Below, in pieces: positions 44,687 through 53,057 of a stretch of 64,000 bases of DNA. The notes below the pieces were generated by a model. That model did no database searches, was not told the origin of the DNA, and saw only the letters and a list, made by a program, of their open reading frames with translations. How positions within the stretch are numbered: position 1 is the stretch's first letter; each line of letters opens with the position of its first letter. The DNA lies in contig DATMXP010000018.1 in assembly GCA_035561515.1 (NCBI GenBank), forward strand, positions 1 to 64,000, given 5' to 3'. The DNA is from Terriglobales bacterium (GTDB lineage: Bacteria > Acidobacteriota > Terriglobia > Terriglobales > Acidobacteriaceae). Position numbers and translations under genes: made by a program.

Positions 44687-45322
44687 TTGCGAATCTGTGT
44701 CATCGTCACCGCGCTCGTTTTCTCTGTGTCGCTCCTGTCTTGCTCCAGGAAGAATGCCGACGTTCCCGCTCCAGCCACCTCCGAAGCTACTGTCAGCGAG
44801 GAGCCCACCTCAGTCGAACTCGACATTACCCCCGAAGGCAAACAAACCGACGATCATTGGCGTTATCGCGCCACGTACACGAAGAACGGTCAAACCGCCA
44901 AGTTCATCATCGACATGAAAGTGTCCAATTCCAACGCTGACCAGGTTCCCGGTCGCGGGGATTTCAAGATCAAGTCCGGTCGCGGTAGCTTCGTTGCTGA
45001 TCCAACCTCGCAGAATGCAGCGCTCTTGGACGATCTGAAGCAGGCGCTCATGGCGACCACAATGCCGTCGCACAAGATTCGCGTAAGGGAACTGCCATTC
45101 GAGTTCGTCTCGTTGGGCGAGAACTTGACGCGCGATCGTAACGGCGGATTAGCCGATACCAATCAGGGAAAATGGGTTGGCGCGAAGATTTTCCTTGGCG
45201 CCGGCGACGACGAGAGCGAAGTCTTTTTCAACTTCGAGAAGGGCGGAGGCAAAGCCGAATTCTCCCTCAAAGATGAGGAATACGGAAACGGCGTTCTGAA
45301 TGAGTTAGCGAAGGTTCTGTGA
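44687..45322 (+). CDS. Putative lipoprotein of unknown function
   Basis: A 211-residue exported protein. The N-terminal hydrophobic stretch ends in a lipobox, 'SVSLLSC', so Cys19 is probably lipidated. The mature part is beta-rich ('HWRYRATYTKNGQTAKFII', 'GKWVGAKIFLGAGDDESEVFF') with no motif I recognise. The TTG start is required to retain the signal sequence. It begins 24 bp after a strong terminator, so it needs its own promoter. Function is unknown. Confidence 0.7.
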   Translation: MRICVIVTALVFSVSLLSCSRKNADVPAPATSEATVSEEPTSVELDITPEGKQTDDHWRYRATYTKNGQTAKFIIDMKVSNSNADQVPGRGDFKIKSGRGSFVADPTSQNAALLDDLKQALMATTMPSHKIRVRELPFEFVSLGENLTRDRNGGLADTNQGKWVGAKIFLGAGDDESEVFFNFEKGGGKAEFSLKDEEYGNGVLNELAKVL

Positions 45323-45341
45323 AGGATATATCGGAAATAAT

Positions 45342-45367
45342 GAGGCGCAGCACGGGGGCTGCGCCTC
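45342..45367. terminator. Hairpin between convergent lipoprotein and GH20 genes
   Basis: GAGGCGCAGC-ACGGGG-GCTGCGCCTC, a perfect 10-bp stem in the 54-bp convergent gap. The U-run is weak on both sides, so it may end transcription in both directions or only stabilise 3' ends. Confidence 0.6.
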
Positions 45368-45376
45368 GCCGGTCGG

Positions 45377-47470
45377 CTATTTAGGTTGACTCGCTTGCGG
45401 TGGTGCTGCGGGCTTTATCTGCCGGAACCCGATCTCCTCCGGTGCTGGCAGGTTCGCCCGGCCGCGTTCGTTCAGTTCATTAATTTTCTTCTGGATGGAT
45501 TGCGTCAGAACGTCATACCGCACCGTCACGTTCCCGAGCCAGTACGGATGGTTCTCCCGCAGCCATTGCGCTGAATACATGTCTTTCACGTACGTTACCG
45601 AGTCGCGCAACGATTGCAGGCGGGCGTTCATCCCGTTGATCTCGTTGAGTTCACGGCCAACGCGCTTGCCGGCTGTTGAATTCGCATAGGCAGTCGCGTA
45701 GTAATCGCCGATCTCCTGCATCATCTGTACCTTCAAGCCCAGTGCGTCGAGACGATACCCTCCCAGCAGCAGCGGGTCGATGGTGTCATTGTGGATGCGA
45801 GCCTTGTCGCGATTCTTGTACAGCAGATCGAGCGCTTCTTCCGCTGAAAGACGGACGTCGCGCACCACGGGCAGTGCCTTTGACGAATAATCGGCCCAGG
45901 CCTGTCCGAAAGGATCCATCCAGTAAGCAGTGTCGTGCGCGTTGCGAATGCCCGCCTTTTTAAGCAGGTTGTGCGTCTCCGTCAACTTCTTCAGCGCATT
46001 GTGGAAGCTGTGGTCCTGCGCGTTGCGGTAAAACGCCCAGTCATACGAGTTGGCAAACTGGTCGAGTGAGCACTCGCCCTGCTGCCATGAACAGGCCGCA
46101 CCCAGCACCAGCGGAGACCACGTCATGCCGAACAGCGCTTCACCGTCGTCCATCCACGTGGTGTTCAGCATTCCCATCGCGCCGTACTTCTGGCCGTCGC
46201 GAACGAAATTGCGGATGTTCACGTACGCTTCGTCGAGGTCCGGAAAGATCAGGTTCCAGTTGTTGGCACCCGGTGCGACGAACAGGTCAAGCCCCGCATC
46301 CTTGTACGGCTTCAGTTCTTCGTCAAAGTTTGGCCGCGCGTCGTACTTCCACGCCACCGCGATCACGTCCTTCGGAAGGATCTTCAGCAGTTCGGGATAG
46401 TGCATCGCGATGTCGCCCCAGAACATGAGCCGCTTGTTATAGGGCTTCATCATCTCGGCGACCTTCTGAAGGTGTTCCAGGTACACGCGCCCAAGTCCGA
46501 CTTCTTCCGTACGTGCTTTCGTCTGTCCGAGCCCTAGTTCGAACGTCTCATCAGCACCGATGTGGAACAGTGGTCCGGGGAAAAGCGGCACCAGTTGCGC
46601 GTACATGCTCTTGATGAAGTCATAGGACTTCGGATTCGTGGGCGTTAGCACGTGTCCGTGCGGACGCTCCGCCATGTCCGTGTAGAGCTCCCATTTCAGC
46701 GCATGGTGCAGGTGGCCGAAGGCCTGTTGCTCCGGCAATATCGTCACGTGGTACTGCCCCGCATACTCCACGAGTTCCTTCACCATCGCCGGCGTAATAC
46801 CCGCGCCTTTAGGTGCGATTATCGGCTGCTCCGGGAAGTCGAACACGTGCTCCATATACAGGGAGAACAGGTTGATCTTGTATTCCGAGAGCGTGCGGAT
46901 CACCTTCTTCATGTACGCCATCGTCGGGATCGGCCCACGGCTGATGTCGTAATGCACGCCTCGCCACTGCATCGTCGGCCAGTCTTTGACGGTGACCGCC
47001 GGTACGGCCAGTTTTTTGCCCTCGGGCATCAGTAGTTGCCGCAGAGTCTGAACTCCGTAGAAGGTGCCGGAGTCACCTTTCCCGGCCACGGTGATGCGCC
47101 CGGACGTTACTGTGATCAGATACGCTTCGTCCGTATCAGCATGGAATTCCTTGTCGCCGAGCTTTGGATCGCTGAGTCGTGTCAGCCGAATCGAGTTGGC
47201 CGGGGCCACAGCCGCAGTGACAACGCGCGGCTTTTTGCCGGTAACCGACTCGATTTCTTCAGCCAGCATTTCGGCCGCAATCTTGTCGCTTTTGGCGTGT
47301 TTCGGGCTCAAGATGATGCTCGTCGTGCCCGATACAACAAACTGGCCCTTAGCTTTGTCCACCTGGCGTGGATAGGGGATGAGCTTTAGCTCGTCCTGCG
47401 CAACCGCAAAGGTGCCAAGCAGGACGAACGCACACAGCAGGCTTGTACGCAACGATTTCAAATGAGTCAT
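45377..47470 (-). CDS. Secreted beta-N-acetylhexosaminidase (GH20)
   Basis: A 697-residue exported glycosidase. Its signal peptide covers about 1-24 ('SLLCAFVLLGTFAVAQ'). The GH20b domain is at about 25-150 and a TIM barrel follows, with the catalytic Asp-Glu pair in 'FHIGADETFELG' for substrate-assisted cleavage of GlcNAc/GalNAc residues. 'WRGVHYDISRGPIPTM' is the usual barrel entry. A C-terminal helical region of about 200 residues completes it. It likely degrades chitin, glycans or murein fragments outside the cytoplasm. It is divergent from the heme operon with a CRP-like palindrome between. Confidence 0.92.
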   Translation of the reverse strand: MTHLKSLRTSLLCAFVLLGTFAVAQDELKLIPYPRQVDKAKGQFVVSGTTSIILSPKHAKSDKIAAEMLAEEIESVTGKKPRVVTAAVAPANSIRLTRLSDPKLGDKEFHADTDEAYLITVTSGRITVAGKGDSGTFYGVQTLRQLLMPEGKKLAVPAVTVKDWPTMQWRGVHYDISRGPIPTMAYMKKVIRTLSEYKINLFSLYMEHVFDFPEQPIIAPKGAGITPAMVKELVEYAGQYHVTILPEQQAFGHLHHALKWELYTDMAERPHGHVLTPTNPKSYDFIKSMYAQLVPLFPGPLFHIGADETFELGLGQTKARTEEVGLGRVYLEHLQKVAEMMKPYNKRLMFWGDIAMHYPELLKILPKDVIAVAWKYDARPNFDEELKPYKDAGLDLFVAPGANNWNLIFPDLDEAYVNIRNFVRDGQKYGAMGMLNTTWMDDGEALFGMTWSPLVLGAACSWQQGECSLDQFANSYDWAFYRNAQDHSFHNALKKLTETHNLLKKAGIRNAHDTAYWMDPFGQAWADYSSKALPVVRDVRLSAEEALDLLYKNRDKARIHNDTIDPLLLGGYRLDALGLKVQMMQEIGDYYATAYANSTAGKRVGRELNEINGMNARLQSLRDSVTYVKDMYSAQWLRENHPYWLGNVTVRYDVLTQSIQKKINELNERGRANLPAPEEIGFRQIKPAAPPQASQPK

Positions 47471-47570
47471 CTCTTTTTTTCTTATTGCCCGTAGGCGATG
47501 CGAGACTAGCGAGATGAAAATGCCGTGTCAAATTTGTAAACGCTCGCGACAGGCCCGGATAGCCGGGATT

Positions 47571-47586
47571 TGTGATGAACATCACA
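47571..47586. promoter_or_regulatory. Perfect CRP-type operator in the GH20/heme-operon intergenic region
   Basis: TGTGA-TGAACA-TCACA matches the CRP consensus TGTGA-N6-TCACA at all ten conserved positions. It is centred about 108 bp from the GH20 start and 135 bp from the hemX start, so it could serve either divergent promoter. A TTTATAAT segment near 47646-47653 could be the -10 of the heme operon. The binding protein is not in the window. Confidence 0.6.
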
Positions 47587-47713
47587 GGCGGAAGTGATAA
47601 CGTCCACTGAGACGCGCCCTATCCCTCAGGCAACCTGAATACGTCTTTATAATTAAGTTTCCCATCCTGAGTGGCACATGCGGAGTGTTGAGAGGACAGG
47701 TGGGAAATCACTT

Positions 47714-48535
47714 ATGCCGCTATTTTGGCTTCGAATATCGTTTCTGTTCTACTCGGTAGGGCTGCTGTACGCCCTTTCTGCGGTCAGCCGGCCCTGTACC
47801 TGGCTACAGAAATACGTAATCCCGATCGTAGGCGTCGGGATGGTTTTCCACGTAGTCTCGCTGGCCGAAACCGCGATGATCACCGGGCACCTGAGCCTGA
47901 CGCGGATGTCCGTCTACGACTCCGAATCTTTGCTCGCCTTCCTGATCCTTACGGTCTTCATGATCGTCTATGCCAAGTACAAGACGATCGCGCCGGGGAT
48001 CTTCGTCTTCCCACTTGCATTCCTGATGACCTTCGCCGCCGCCATGGGCCAGCAACCGGTGGTCTTCACCTCCGAGGTGATGCGCAGCGGTTGGCTGTTC
48101 GCGCATATCGCCACGATCTTTACCGGCTACGCGGCTCTGTTCCTGAGCTTCGCAGCCAGCTTGCTTTACATCGTCCAGGAAAAAACCCTGAAGTCGAAGC
48201 AGCCCAGCAACCTGATGGGAAGGTTGCCGGCGCTGCAGGTCATCGATGACATCGGCTACAAGTCGCTGATGCTTGGTTTTCCATTCATGACCTTCGGCCT
48301 GATCTGCGGTGCTGTCATCGCGCAGTCTCAGTTCGGACCGCAGTGGTTCACCGATCCCAAGGTTGTGCTTTCGCTGTTGATGTGGGCCGTATACATGGTG
48401 CTGCTGTACACGCGCTGGAACAGCGGATGGCGGGGACGCCGTGCCGCTTACCTCGCGACGTTTGCTTTCCTTACAGCAATCGGGGCATGGGCGGCCAACT
48501 TCTTCAGTTCGGTACATAGGTTTGTCGCGCCATGA
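47714..48535 (+). CDS. hemX: CcsA/HemX-type cytochrome assembly membrane protein
   Basis: A 273-residue protein with eight membrane helices and the CcsA/CcmC family layout ('SFAASLLYIVQEKTLKSK', 'IDDIGYKSLMLGFPFMTFGLICGAV', 'WWAVYMVLLYTRW'-like 'LMWAVYMVLLYTRWNSGWRG'). Such HemX proteins accompany hemA in many bacteria and affect heme handling or GluTR level. It has fewer heme-binding motifs than true CcsA. ATG 47714 follows a GGTGGG site; ATG 47678 is possible. Its stop overlaps the hemA start (ATGA). Confidence 0.85.
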   Translation: MPLFWLRISFLFYSVGLLYALSAVSRPCTWLQKYVIPIVGVGMVFHVVSLAETAMITGHLSLTRMSVYDSESLLAFLILTVFMIVYAKYKTIAPGIFVFPLAFLMTFAAAMGQQPVVFTSEVMRSGWLFAHIATIFTGYAALFLSFAASLLYIVQEKTLKSKQPSNLMGRLPALQVIDDIGYKSLMLGFPFMTFGLICGAVIAQSQFGPQWFTDPKVVLSLLMWAVYMVLLYTRWNSGWRGRRAAYLATFAFLTAIGAWAANFFSSVHRFVAP

Positions 48536-49830
48536 ACTTGCAGCTCATCGGATTGAATCATCGGTCGGCCCCCGTGGAAGTTCGGGAGCGCTTCGCCGTG
48601 CCCGAGAAGAGTCTGCCCGAAGCGCTGCAATCACTCGTGAAGTATCCCGGAATCAGCGAAGGCCTTATCGTTTCCACCTGCAACCGGGTGGAAGTTCTCG
48701 CCGGATTGCAAAACGGCTCCTGCGACGTCCGCGGTTTCCTGAGCCAGTTTTTCAATATGGATCGCGCGGAACTCGAGAAGTACACCTACGAGTTCCGCGA
48801 AAAAGATGCGATCAAGCATCTGTTCCGCGTCACCGCCAGTCTCGATTCGATGGTTGTCGGGGAGCCCCAGATCCTCGGGCAGGTGAAGGAAGCATACGCC
48901 GTCGCACGAGCTGTAGGCTCTGTCCATTCTGAACTGGACGCGCTGCTTACCCGTTCGTTCGCCGTTGCCAAAAAGGTTCGGAACGAAACCGCTATCGCCA
49001 CGTCCGCGGTCTCTGTTGCTTCGGTAGCAGTCGAACTGGCCCAGAAGATCTTCGGCAAGCTCGACGGAAAGAGCGTCTACCTCGTTGGCGCCGGAAAAAT
49101 GTGCGAACTCGCCGCGCGTCACCTGATTGCCAACGGCGCTGGCACTATCTTCGTCGCCAATCGTACCTACGACCGCGCCGTGAAGCTGGCCGCCAAGTTC
49201 GAAGGTAAGGCCATTCACTTCGAGGAACTCTACGCAACCGCCGACAAGGCCGATATCGTCATCACCTCGACCGGCGCGCCGCATGCCATCTTCCGCAAGG
49301 AGCATGGCGAGCAGTTCATGGCCAAGCGGCGGAACCGCCCAATGTTCTTCATCGACATCGCCGTTCCGCGTGACGTTGATCCGGCGATGAACGACGTTGA
49401 CGGCGTGTTCGTCTACGACATCGACGACCTTCAGCAGGTTGTTTCGTCGCACATCTCCGACCGCAAGAAGGAAGCTGTCCGCGCGGAGGAGATCGTTGCG
49501 TTCGAGGTCGATCGCTTCCACGAGAAGCTTCAGGCGCACGATGTAGTTCCGACCATTCTGTCGCTTCAGGAGTACCTGGAGAACATTCGCCAGGCCGAGA
49601 TCGACCGGCATCGCGCGCGCTTCGGTGACGTTACGCCGCAACAGGAAGCCGCGATCGACGCCATGACCAAGGCGATGATCAACAAGATCATGCACACGCC
49701 GATCGTGACGCTGAAGACAGCCGCCAAGGGGCCCGAAGCAGCGACGGTAGTAGATTTGATCCGCAGGGTTTTCAACCTGCCGGAAAAACCGCAAGCGAAG
49801 AGCGCAGGCGGGAACGGAGACGAAAACTGA
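48532..49830 (+). CDS. hemA: Glutamyl-tRNA reductase
   Basis: NADPH-dependent reduction of Glu-tRNA to glutamate-1-semialdehyde, the first step of C5-pathway heme synthesis. The 432-residue protein has '[15 protein letters not shown]', the nucleophilic Cys in 'VSTCNRVEV', the NADPH domain '[15 protein letters not shown]' and a C-terminal dimerisation helix. It is coupled to hemX (ATGA) and hemC (TGATG). hemL and hemB are not in the window. Confidence 0.95.
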   Translation: MNLQLIGLNHRSAPVEVRERFAVPEKSLPEALQSLVKYPGISEGLIVSTCNRVEVLAGLQNGSCDVRGFLSQFFNMDRAELEKYTYEFREKDAIKHLFRVTASLDSMVVGEPQILGQVKEAYAVARAVGSVHSELDALLTRSFAVAKKVRNETAIATSAVSVASVAVELAQKIFGKLDGKSVYLVGAGKMCELAARHLIANGAGTIFVANRTYDRAVKLAAKFEGKAIHFEELYATADKADIVITSTGAPHAIFRKEHGEQFMAKRRNRPMFFIDIAVPRDVDPAMNDVDGVFVYDIDDLQQVVSSHISDRKKEAVRAEEIVAFEVDRFHEKLQAHDVVPTILSLQEYLENIRQAEIDRHRARFGDVTPQQEAAIDAMTKAMINKIMHTPIVTLKTAAKGPEAATVVDLIRRVFNLPEKPQAKSAGGNGDEN

Positions 49831-50765
49831 TGGCCCGCCTGAGAATTGGTTCCCGCGGTTCACAACTCGCCTTGTGGCAGGCGAACCACATTTCATCGCT
49901 GTTGCGTGAACGTGGTCACGAAGTCGAAATCGAAATCATCAAGACCACCGGAGATAAGATCCTCGACGTCGCGCTCGCCAAGGTCGGCACCAAGGGCATG
50001 TTCACCAAGGAAATCGAGGAGGCGCTGCTCGAAGGCCGCGTCGATCTCGCCGTCCACAGCCTGAAGGACCTGCCGACCGAATTGGCTCCCGAGTTCGAGG
50101 TGGCGGCCATCACCGTTCGCGAGAACCCGCGCGACGCGTTCTTGAGCCGCCACTTCACCAGCATTAACGAGCTGCCGCAGAAGGCACGCGTTGGAACCAG
50201 CAGCCTTCGTCGCCAGGCGCAACTGAAGGCCATGCGTCCGGACCTCGAAATCCATCCGCTGCGCGGCAACGTCGATACCCGCATTCGCAAGATGGAAGAG
50301 GGCCAGTATGACGCGATTATCCTCGCCTCAGCCGGACTAAATCGCCTCGGCCTTACGCGCTGGATCCGCGAAGTTATTCCCGCGGACGTGATGTGTCCGG
50401 CAGCAGGACAGGGCGCGCTCGGAATCGAAATCCGCAAGGGCGATGCTGAAACCCTGAAGCACCTTGAATTCCTGAACGACCGTCCAACGCGATTGGCCGT
50501 CATGGCCGAACGGGCGTTGCTCAACGAACTCGGCGGCGGGTGCCAAGTCCCGATCGGCGCTCATGCCGAAGTCACCGGCGACGACATCAAGCTGATGGGC
50601 GTGGTTGCGCGTCCGGATGGCACACTCGTGCTGCGAGATACCCGTTTCGGCGGCGATCCCGTCAGGCTCGGCGAGGAACTCGGCAAGTCGCTTCTCGAGC
50701 GCGGCGGTCGCGACATCCTGAAAGAGGTCTATGGCGAAACGGCAGTGGCTCCAGCGCAGCCGTAG
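49830..50765 (+). CDS. hemC: Hydroxymethylbilane synthase (porphobilinogen deaminase)
   Basis: Polymerises four porphobilinogens into hydroxymethylbilane. The 311-residue protein begins '[16 protein letters not shown]', has '[14 protein letters not shown]' and '[11 protein letters not shown]', and the dipyrromethane-cofactor Cys in '[14 protein letters not shown]'. It overlaps hemA by one base. A strong terminator lies 43 bp downstream, before hemD. Confidence 0.95.
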   Translation: MARLRIGSRGSQLALWQANHISSLLRERGHEVEIEIIKTTGDKILDVALAKVGTKGMFTKEIEEALLEGRVDLAVHSLKDLPTELAPEFEVAAITVRENPRDAFLSRHFTSINELPQKARVGTSSLRRQAQLKAMRPDLEIHPLRGNVDTRIRKMEEGQYDAIILASAGLNRLGLTRWIREVIPADVMCPAAGQGALGIEIRKGDAETLKHLEFLNDRPTRLAVMAERALLNELGGGCQVPIGAHAEVTGDDIKLMGVVARPDGTLVLRDTRFGGDPVRLGEELGKSLLERGGRDILKEVYGETAVAPAQP

Positions 50766-50808
50766 TTTTTCGTGCATTTTCCAGTTTCGTTGTTTATCCT
50801 TAAATGGA

Positions 50809-50840
50809 GCGGAGGGCTGATACCCTCCGCTTTCGTTTTC
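50809..50840 (+). terminator. Intrinsic terminator between hemC and hemD
   Basis: GCGGAGGG-CTGATA-CCCTCCGC, a perfect 8-bp stem followed by TTTCGTTTTC, sits inside the heme operon and ends only 12 bp before the hemD ATG. Either hemD has lower or regulated expression by read-through, or it is transcribed from elsewhere. Confidence 0.75.
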
Positions 50841-50851
50841 ATAGAAAGCTT

Positions 50852-51622
50852 ATGAGCTTACAAGGCAAGCGTGTCATCGTGAGTCGTGCGAAAGAACAGG
50901 CGGGATCCCTCTCGAACCTTTTGCAGGAGAAGGGTGCTGAAGTCCTGGAGATCCCGTTCATTGAGATTCATCCGGCGCAGTCGTATGAAGCATTGGATAA
51001 GGCGATCGAGAACCTGCTCGCCTACGACTGGCTGATCCTGACCAGCGTGAACGGCGTCAGCGCGCTGTTTTCGCGACTGGAGAAGCAGGGCAAGTCTGAG
51101 GCCGACTTGCTGCATTTGAAGATCGTCGCCATCGGACCGGCGACGCGGAAGGCAATCGAGAAGCACGGTATTCCTGTCGACATCATGCCGAAGGAATACG
51201 TCGCCGAAGCTGTGGTGGAAGAGATGCGCGGGCAGGTGAAGGGCGAACGCGTCCTGCTGGTCCGGGCGAAGGTAGCTCGCGACGTGATCCCGAACGCGCT
51301 TCGCGACCTTGGTGCCAAGGTGCACGTGATGGAAGCATACGAGACGATCGTGCCGGAAACGTCGCGGACAGCGATCATGGAAGCGTTGAAGTCGACGCAC
51401 AAACCGTGGGCGATCACGTTCACCAGTTCCTCGACGGTCAAAAATTTCGTTGAACTCGTCGGAGAAGAGAATGCCCATTCCAATCTCCTGGACGGAGTGA
51501 AGCTGGCATCGATTGGGCCGGTGACCTCGGGCACCCTGCGCGAACTGGGGCTTCGGGTGGACATTGAGGCGAAAGAGTACACGATTCCCGGGCTCGTGGA
51601 AGCGATGGCCAAGGCGCACTAG
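50852..51622 (+). CDS. hemD: Uroporphyrinogen-III synthase
   Basis: Cyclises hydroxymethylbilane to uroporphyrinogen III. The 256-residue protein shows the two-lobed HemD pattern: 'GKRVIVSRAKEQAGSLSNLL', 'YDWLILTSVNGVSALFSRL', 'KIVAIGPATRKAIEKHG', 'WAITFTSSSTVKNFVELVG' and 'LASIGPVTSGTLRELG'. The family is poorly conserved, but position after hemC and these strings agree. The ATG was chosen on homology; only a weak GAAAG lies upstream. A terminator just before it separates it from hemC. Confidence 0.92.
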   Translation: MSLQGKRVIVSRAKEQAGSLSNLLQEKGAEVLEIPFIEIHPAQSYEALDKAIENLLAYDWLILTSVNGVSALFSRLEKQGKSEADLLHLKIVAIGPATRKAIEKHGIPVDIMPKEYVAEAVVEEMRGQVKGERVLLVRAKVARDVIPNALRDLGAKVHVMEAYETIVPETSRTAIMEALKSTHKPWAITFTSSSTVKNFVELVGEENAHSNLLDGVKLASIGPVTSGTLRELGLRVDIEAKEYTIPGLVEAMAKAH

Positions 51623-51933
51623 GGAGTAACCTGGTGCGCAATACCGGCGGGTACGGCCGGAAAAACCCATTTCAATACCTACCCCCTCCCCCCTTCACTT
51701 TTTCCATCCATAGAATCAGCTACTTACATATGGACTTCCGGGTCCACCAATGAATCTAAAGGACTTAGGATTCAAAGTCCTGCATACAAACGTGCTTACG
51801 CAATTTTGTATTTACCATTTACTAAACATTCCTTGATCTTTTTGGCGCACAAAATATTAAGGGCGACCGCACCCGCGATCGCCTTTGGCTTTTATCTCCC
51901 TAATTCAAGAATAGCGAAAACGGAGGGGTCGTA
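51623..51933. other. AT-richer intergenic stretch without a recognised gene
   Basis: Base composition drops markedly relative to flanking genes. I see short inverted repeats TGGAC-TTCCGG-GTCCA near 51731 and AGGACTT/AAGTCCT near 51762-51783. There is also a terminator-like stem (AAGG-CGA/TCGCCTT with one bulged G, about 51859-51886) followed by a TTTT run. No tRNA, mobile-element end or promoter is convincing. It precedes a very small ORF with a strong ribosome site. Confidence 0.5.
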
Positions 51934-52008
51934 ATGCCAACATTTCGAAATTTGTATTTGGCGTTAAATCAATACTTTGCAGCAAAAATGTTGGAAACAC
52001 CCCCTTGA
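51934..52008 (+). CDS. Very small ORF (24 aa) with strong ribosome binding site
   Basis: Begins 'MPTFRNLYLALNQYFAAKML' and ends '-ETPP'. GGAGG (51922-51926) lies seven bases before the ATG, close to ideal spacing and better than most genes here. The peptide is amphipathic and could form one short helix; no family is recognised. The codons are AT-richer than the neighbours. It might be a real small protein, a leader peptide for the next gene, or a remnant; the Shine-Dalgarno is the main evidence. Confidence 0.4.
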   Translation: MPTFRNLYLALNQYFAAKMLETPP

Positions 52009-52102
52009 CAAGGCGTTTTTCAAATTGGGAAAAGGGGAACAGATTTCACCTTTTTGTGCCGATTAGTCTCCTGCTCCACTTCGCCCCGGTGTCTATGAGA
52101 GT

Positions 52103-52990
52103 ATGCAACTCCGGTTCTTGATGTTCTTACTGCTCGGCGCTTTGTTACCGGGACAAGACTCGCCACCAAAACCATGCGGAACCAGTCACACCGATACTGC
52201 AGACAAATTAACCAACCGCGAATTGAGTCTGATTGTGCGACCAGTAAAGCAGGTTTTTTTGGTTGGGGAGCCAGTAATGTTGAGAATAGAGCTCCGAAAT
52301 GTTGGTGAACGTTCCTTGTTCGTCAGCAATTATCTTTGGCCGGAATTCGTCGTCATCAACCTAACCCGCGGCACAAAGAAGATCCCACCGCGCTGGTGCG
52401 GCGATTCAATCATTCGGAGCCAGTCATATGGGATTGATTCGTTCACGGTTCTTAAACCAGGTGCATCAGTTGTGCGCGAGATAAATATTGCATGTAGCGA
52501 ACTCGAAGGTCATCCGGGGTATGTCCTTCCCGCGGGTTGGTATAGAGGCTTGGCGGAGTACAGCATGTTTCCGAGAGAGTATTTCGCACCCGCAGCCGGT
52601 TCCGTCGTCATCCCTGAAGGCGTAACCAAAGCTCGCACCTTTGCATTTTCCATAACTCCACAGGCCTCTACGGAATCCTTGGACTTGGAACACCAAATAG
52701 CCGCGACTACCAACGATGTTGCGCATTGCCGACCTAAGATCGTGAAGAAGGGCTCATTTCCAACAAGGGTCAACTTTCGTCCTGGGGAAAAGAGTTCGGG
52801 ACGATTGCCGCTCATCGAATTCAATATTCTTAGTTCCGGAAGAGTCGTAAATGCGCAGCTCAAGCAAAGTTCCGGGTTTATTGAAATCGATCGAGCTGCC
52901 TTGAATTGGATTTCCACCACAACTTTCAATGAACGCGAAAGCTGCGATGTCACTGAGGCCCAGATAGCTGTCTCCGTCCACTGGCAATAA
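52103..52990 (+). CDS. Secreted protein with TonB-like C-terminal domain
   Basis: A 295-residue exported protein with signal peptide 'MQLRFLMFLLLGALLPGQ'. The middle is beta-rich and Ig-like ('GEPVMLRIELRNVGERSLFV'). The last 90 residues ('VLSSGRVVNAQLKQSSGFIEIDRAAL' in parts) match the TonB C-terminal fold, but the protein lacks the usual N-terminal membrane anchor and Pro-rich spacer. It therefore more resembles soluble TonB-domain proteins of Acidobacteria than an energy transducer. Composition is AT-richer than the surroundings, a possible sign of transfer. Confidence 0.65.
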   Translation: MQLRFLMFLLLGALLPGQDSPPKPCGTSHTDTADKLTNRELSLIVRPVKQVFLVGEPVMLRIELRNVGERSLFVSNYLWPEFVVINLTRGTKKIPPRWCGDSIIRSQSYGIDSFTVLKPGASVVREINIACSELEGHPGYVLPAGWYRGLAEYSMFPREYFAPAAGSVVIPEGVTKARTFAFSITPQASTESLDLEHQIAATTNDVAHCRPKIVKKGSFPTRVNFRPGEKSSGRLPLIEFNILSSGRVVNAQLKQSSGFIEIDRAALNWISTTTFNERESCDVTEAQIAVSVHWQ

Positions 52991-53057
52991 AGGCGACAAA
53001 GGATCGTTGCTTCTACGGAACAGGCATATAATCCCCACACTCGATGTGGGGGTAGAC

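Noticed and set aside
48631-49896. 421-codon minus-strand frame opposite hemA
   Set aside because: Fully antisense to hemA, with no recognisable domain; a GC-driven shadow ORF.
51715-51800. Possible tRNA or tRNA fragment (stem-like GGACTT...AAGTCC and GGTCCACC strings)
   Set aside because: The arms do not assemble into a cloverleaf and no T-loop GTTCRANNC is present at the right distance.
52015-52045. Promoter starting at TTGACA (52005-52010) for the TonB-like gene
   Set aside because: A good -35 match, but no acceptable -10 lies 16-18 bp downstream (GGGAAA region).
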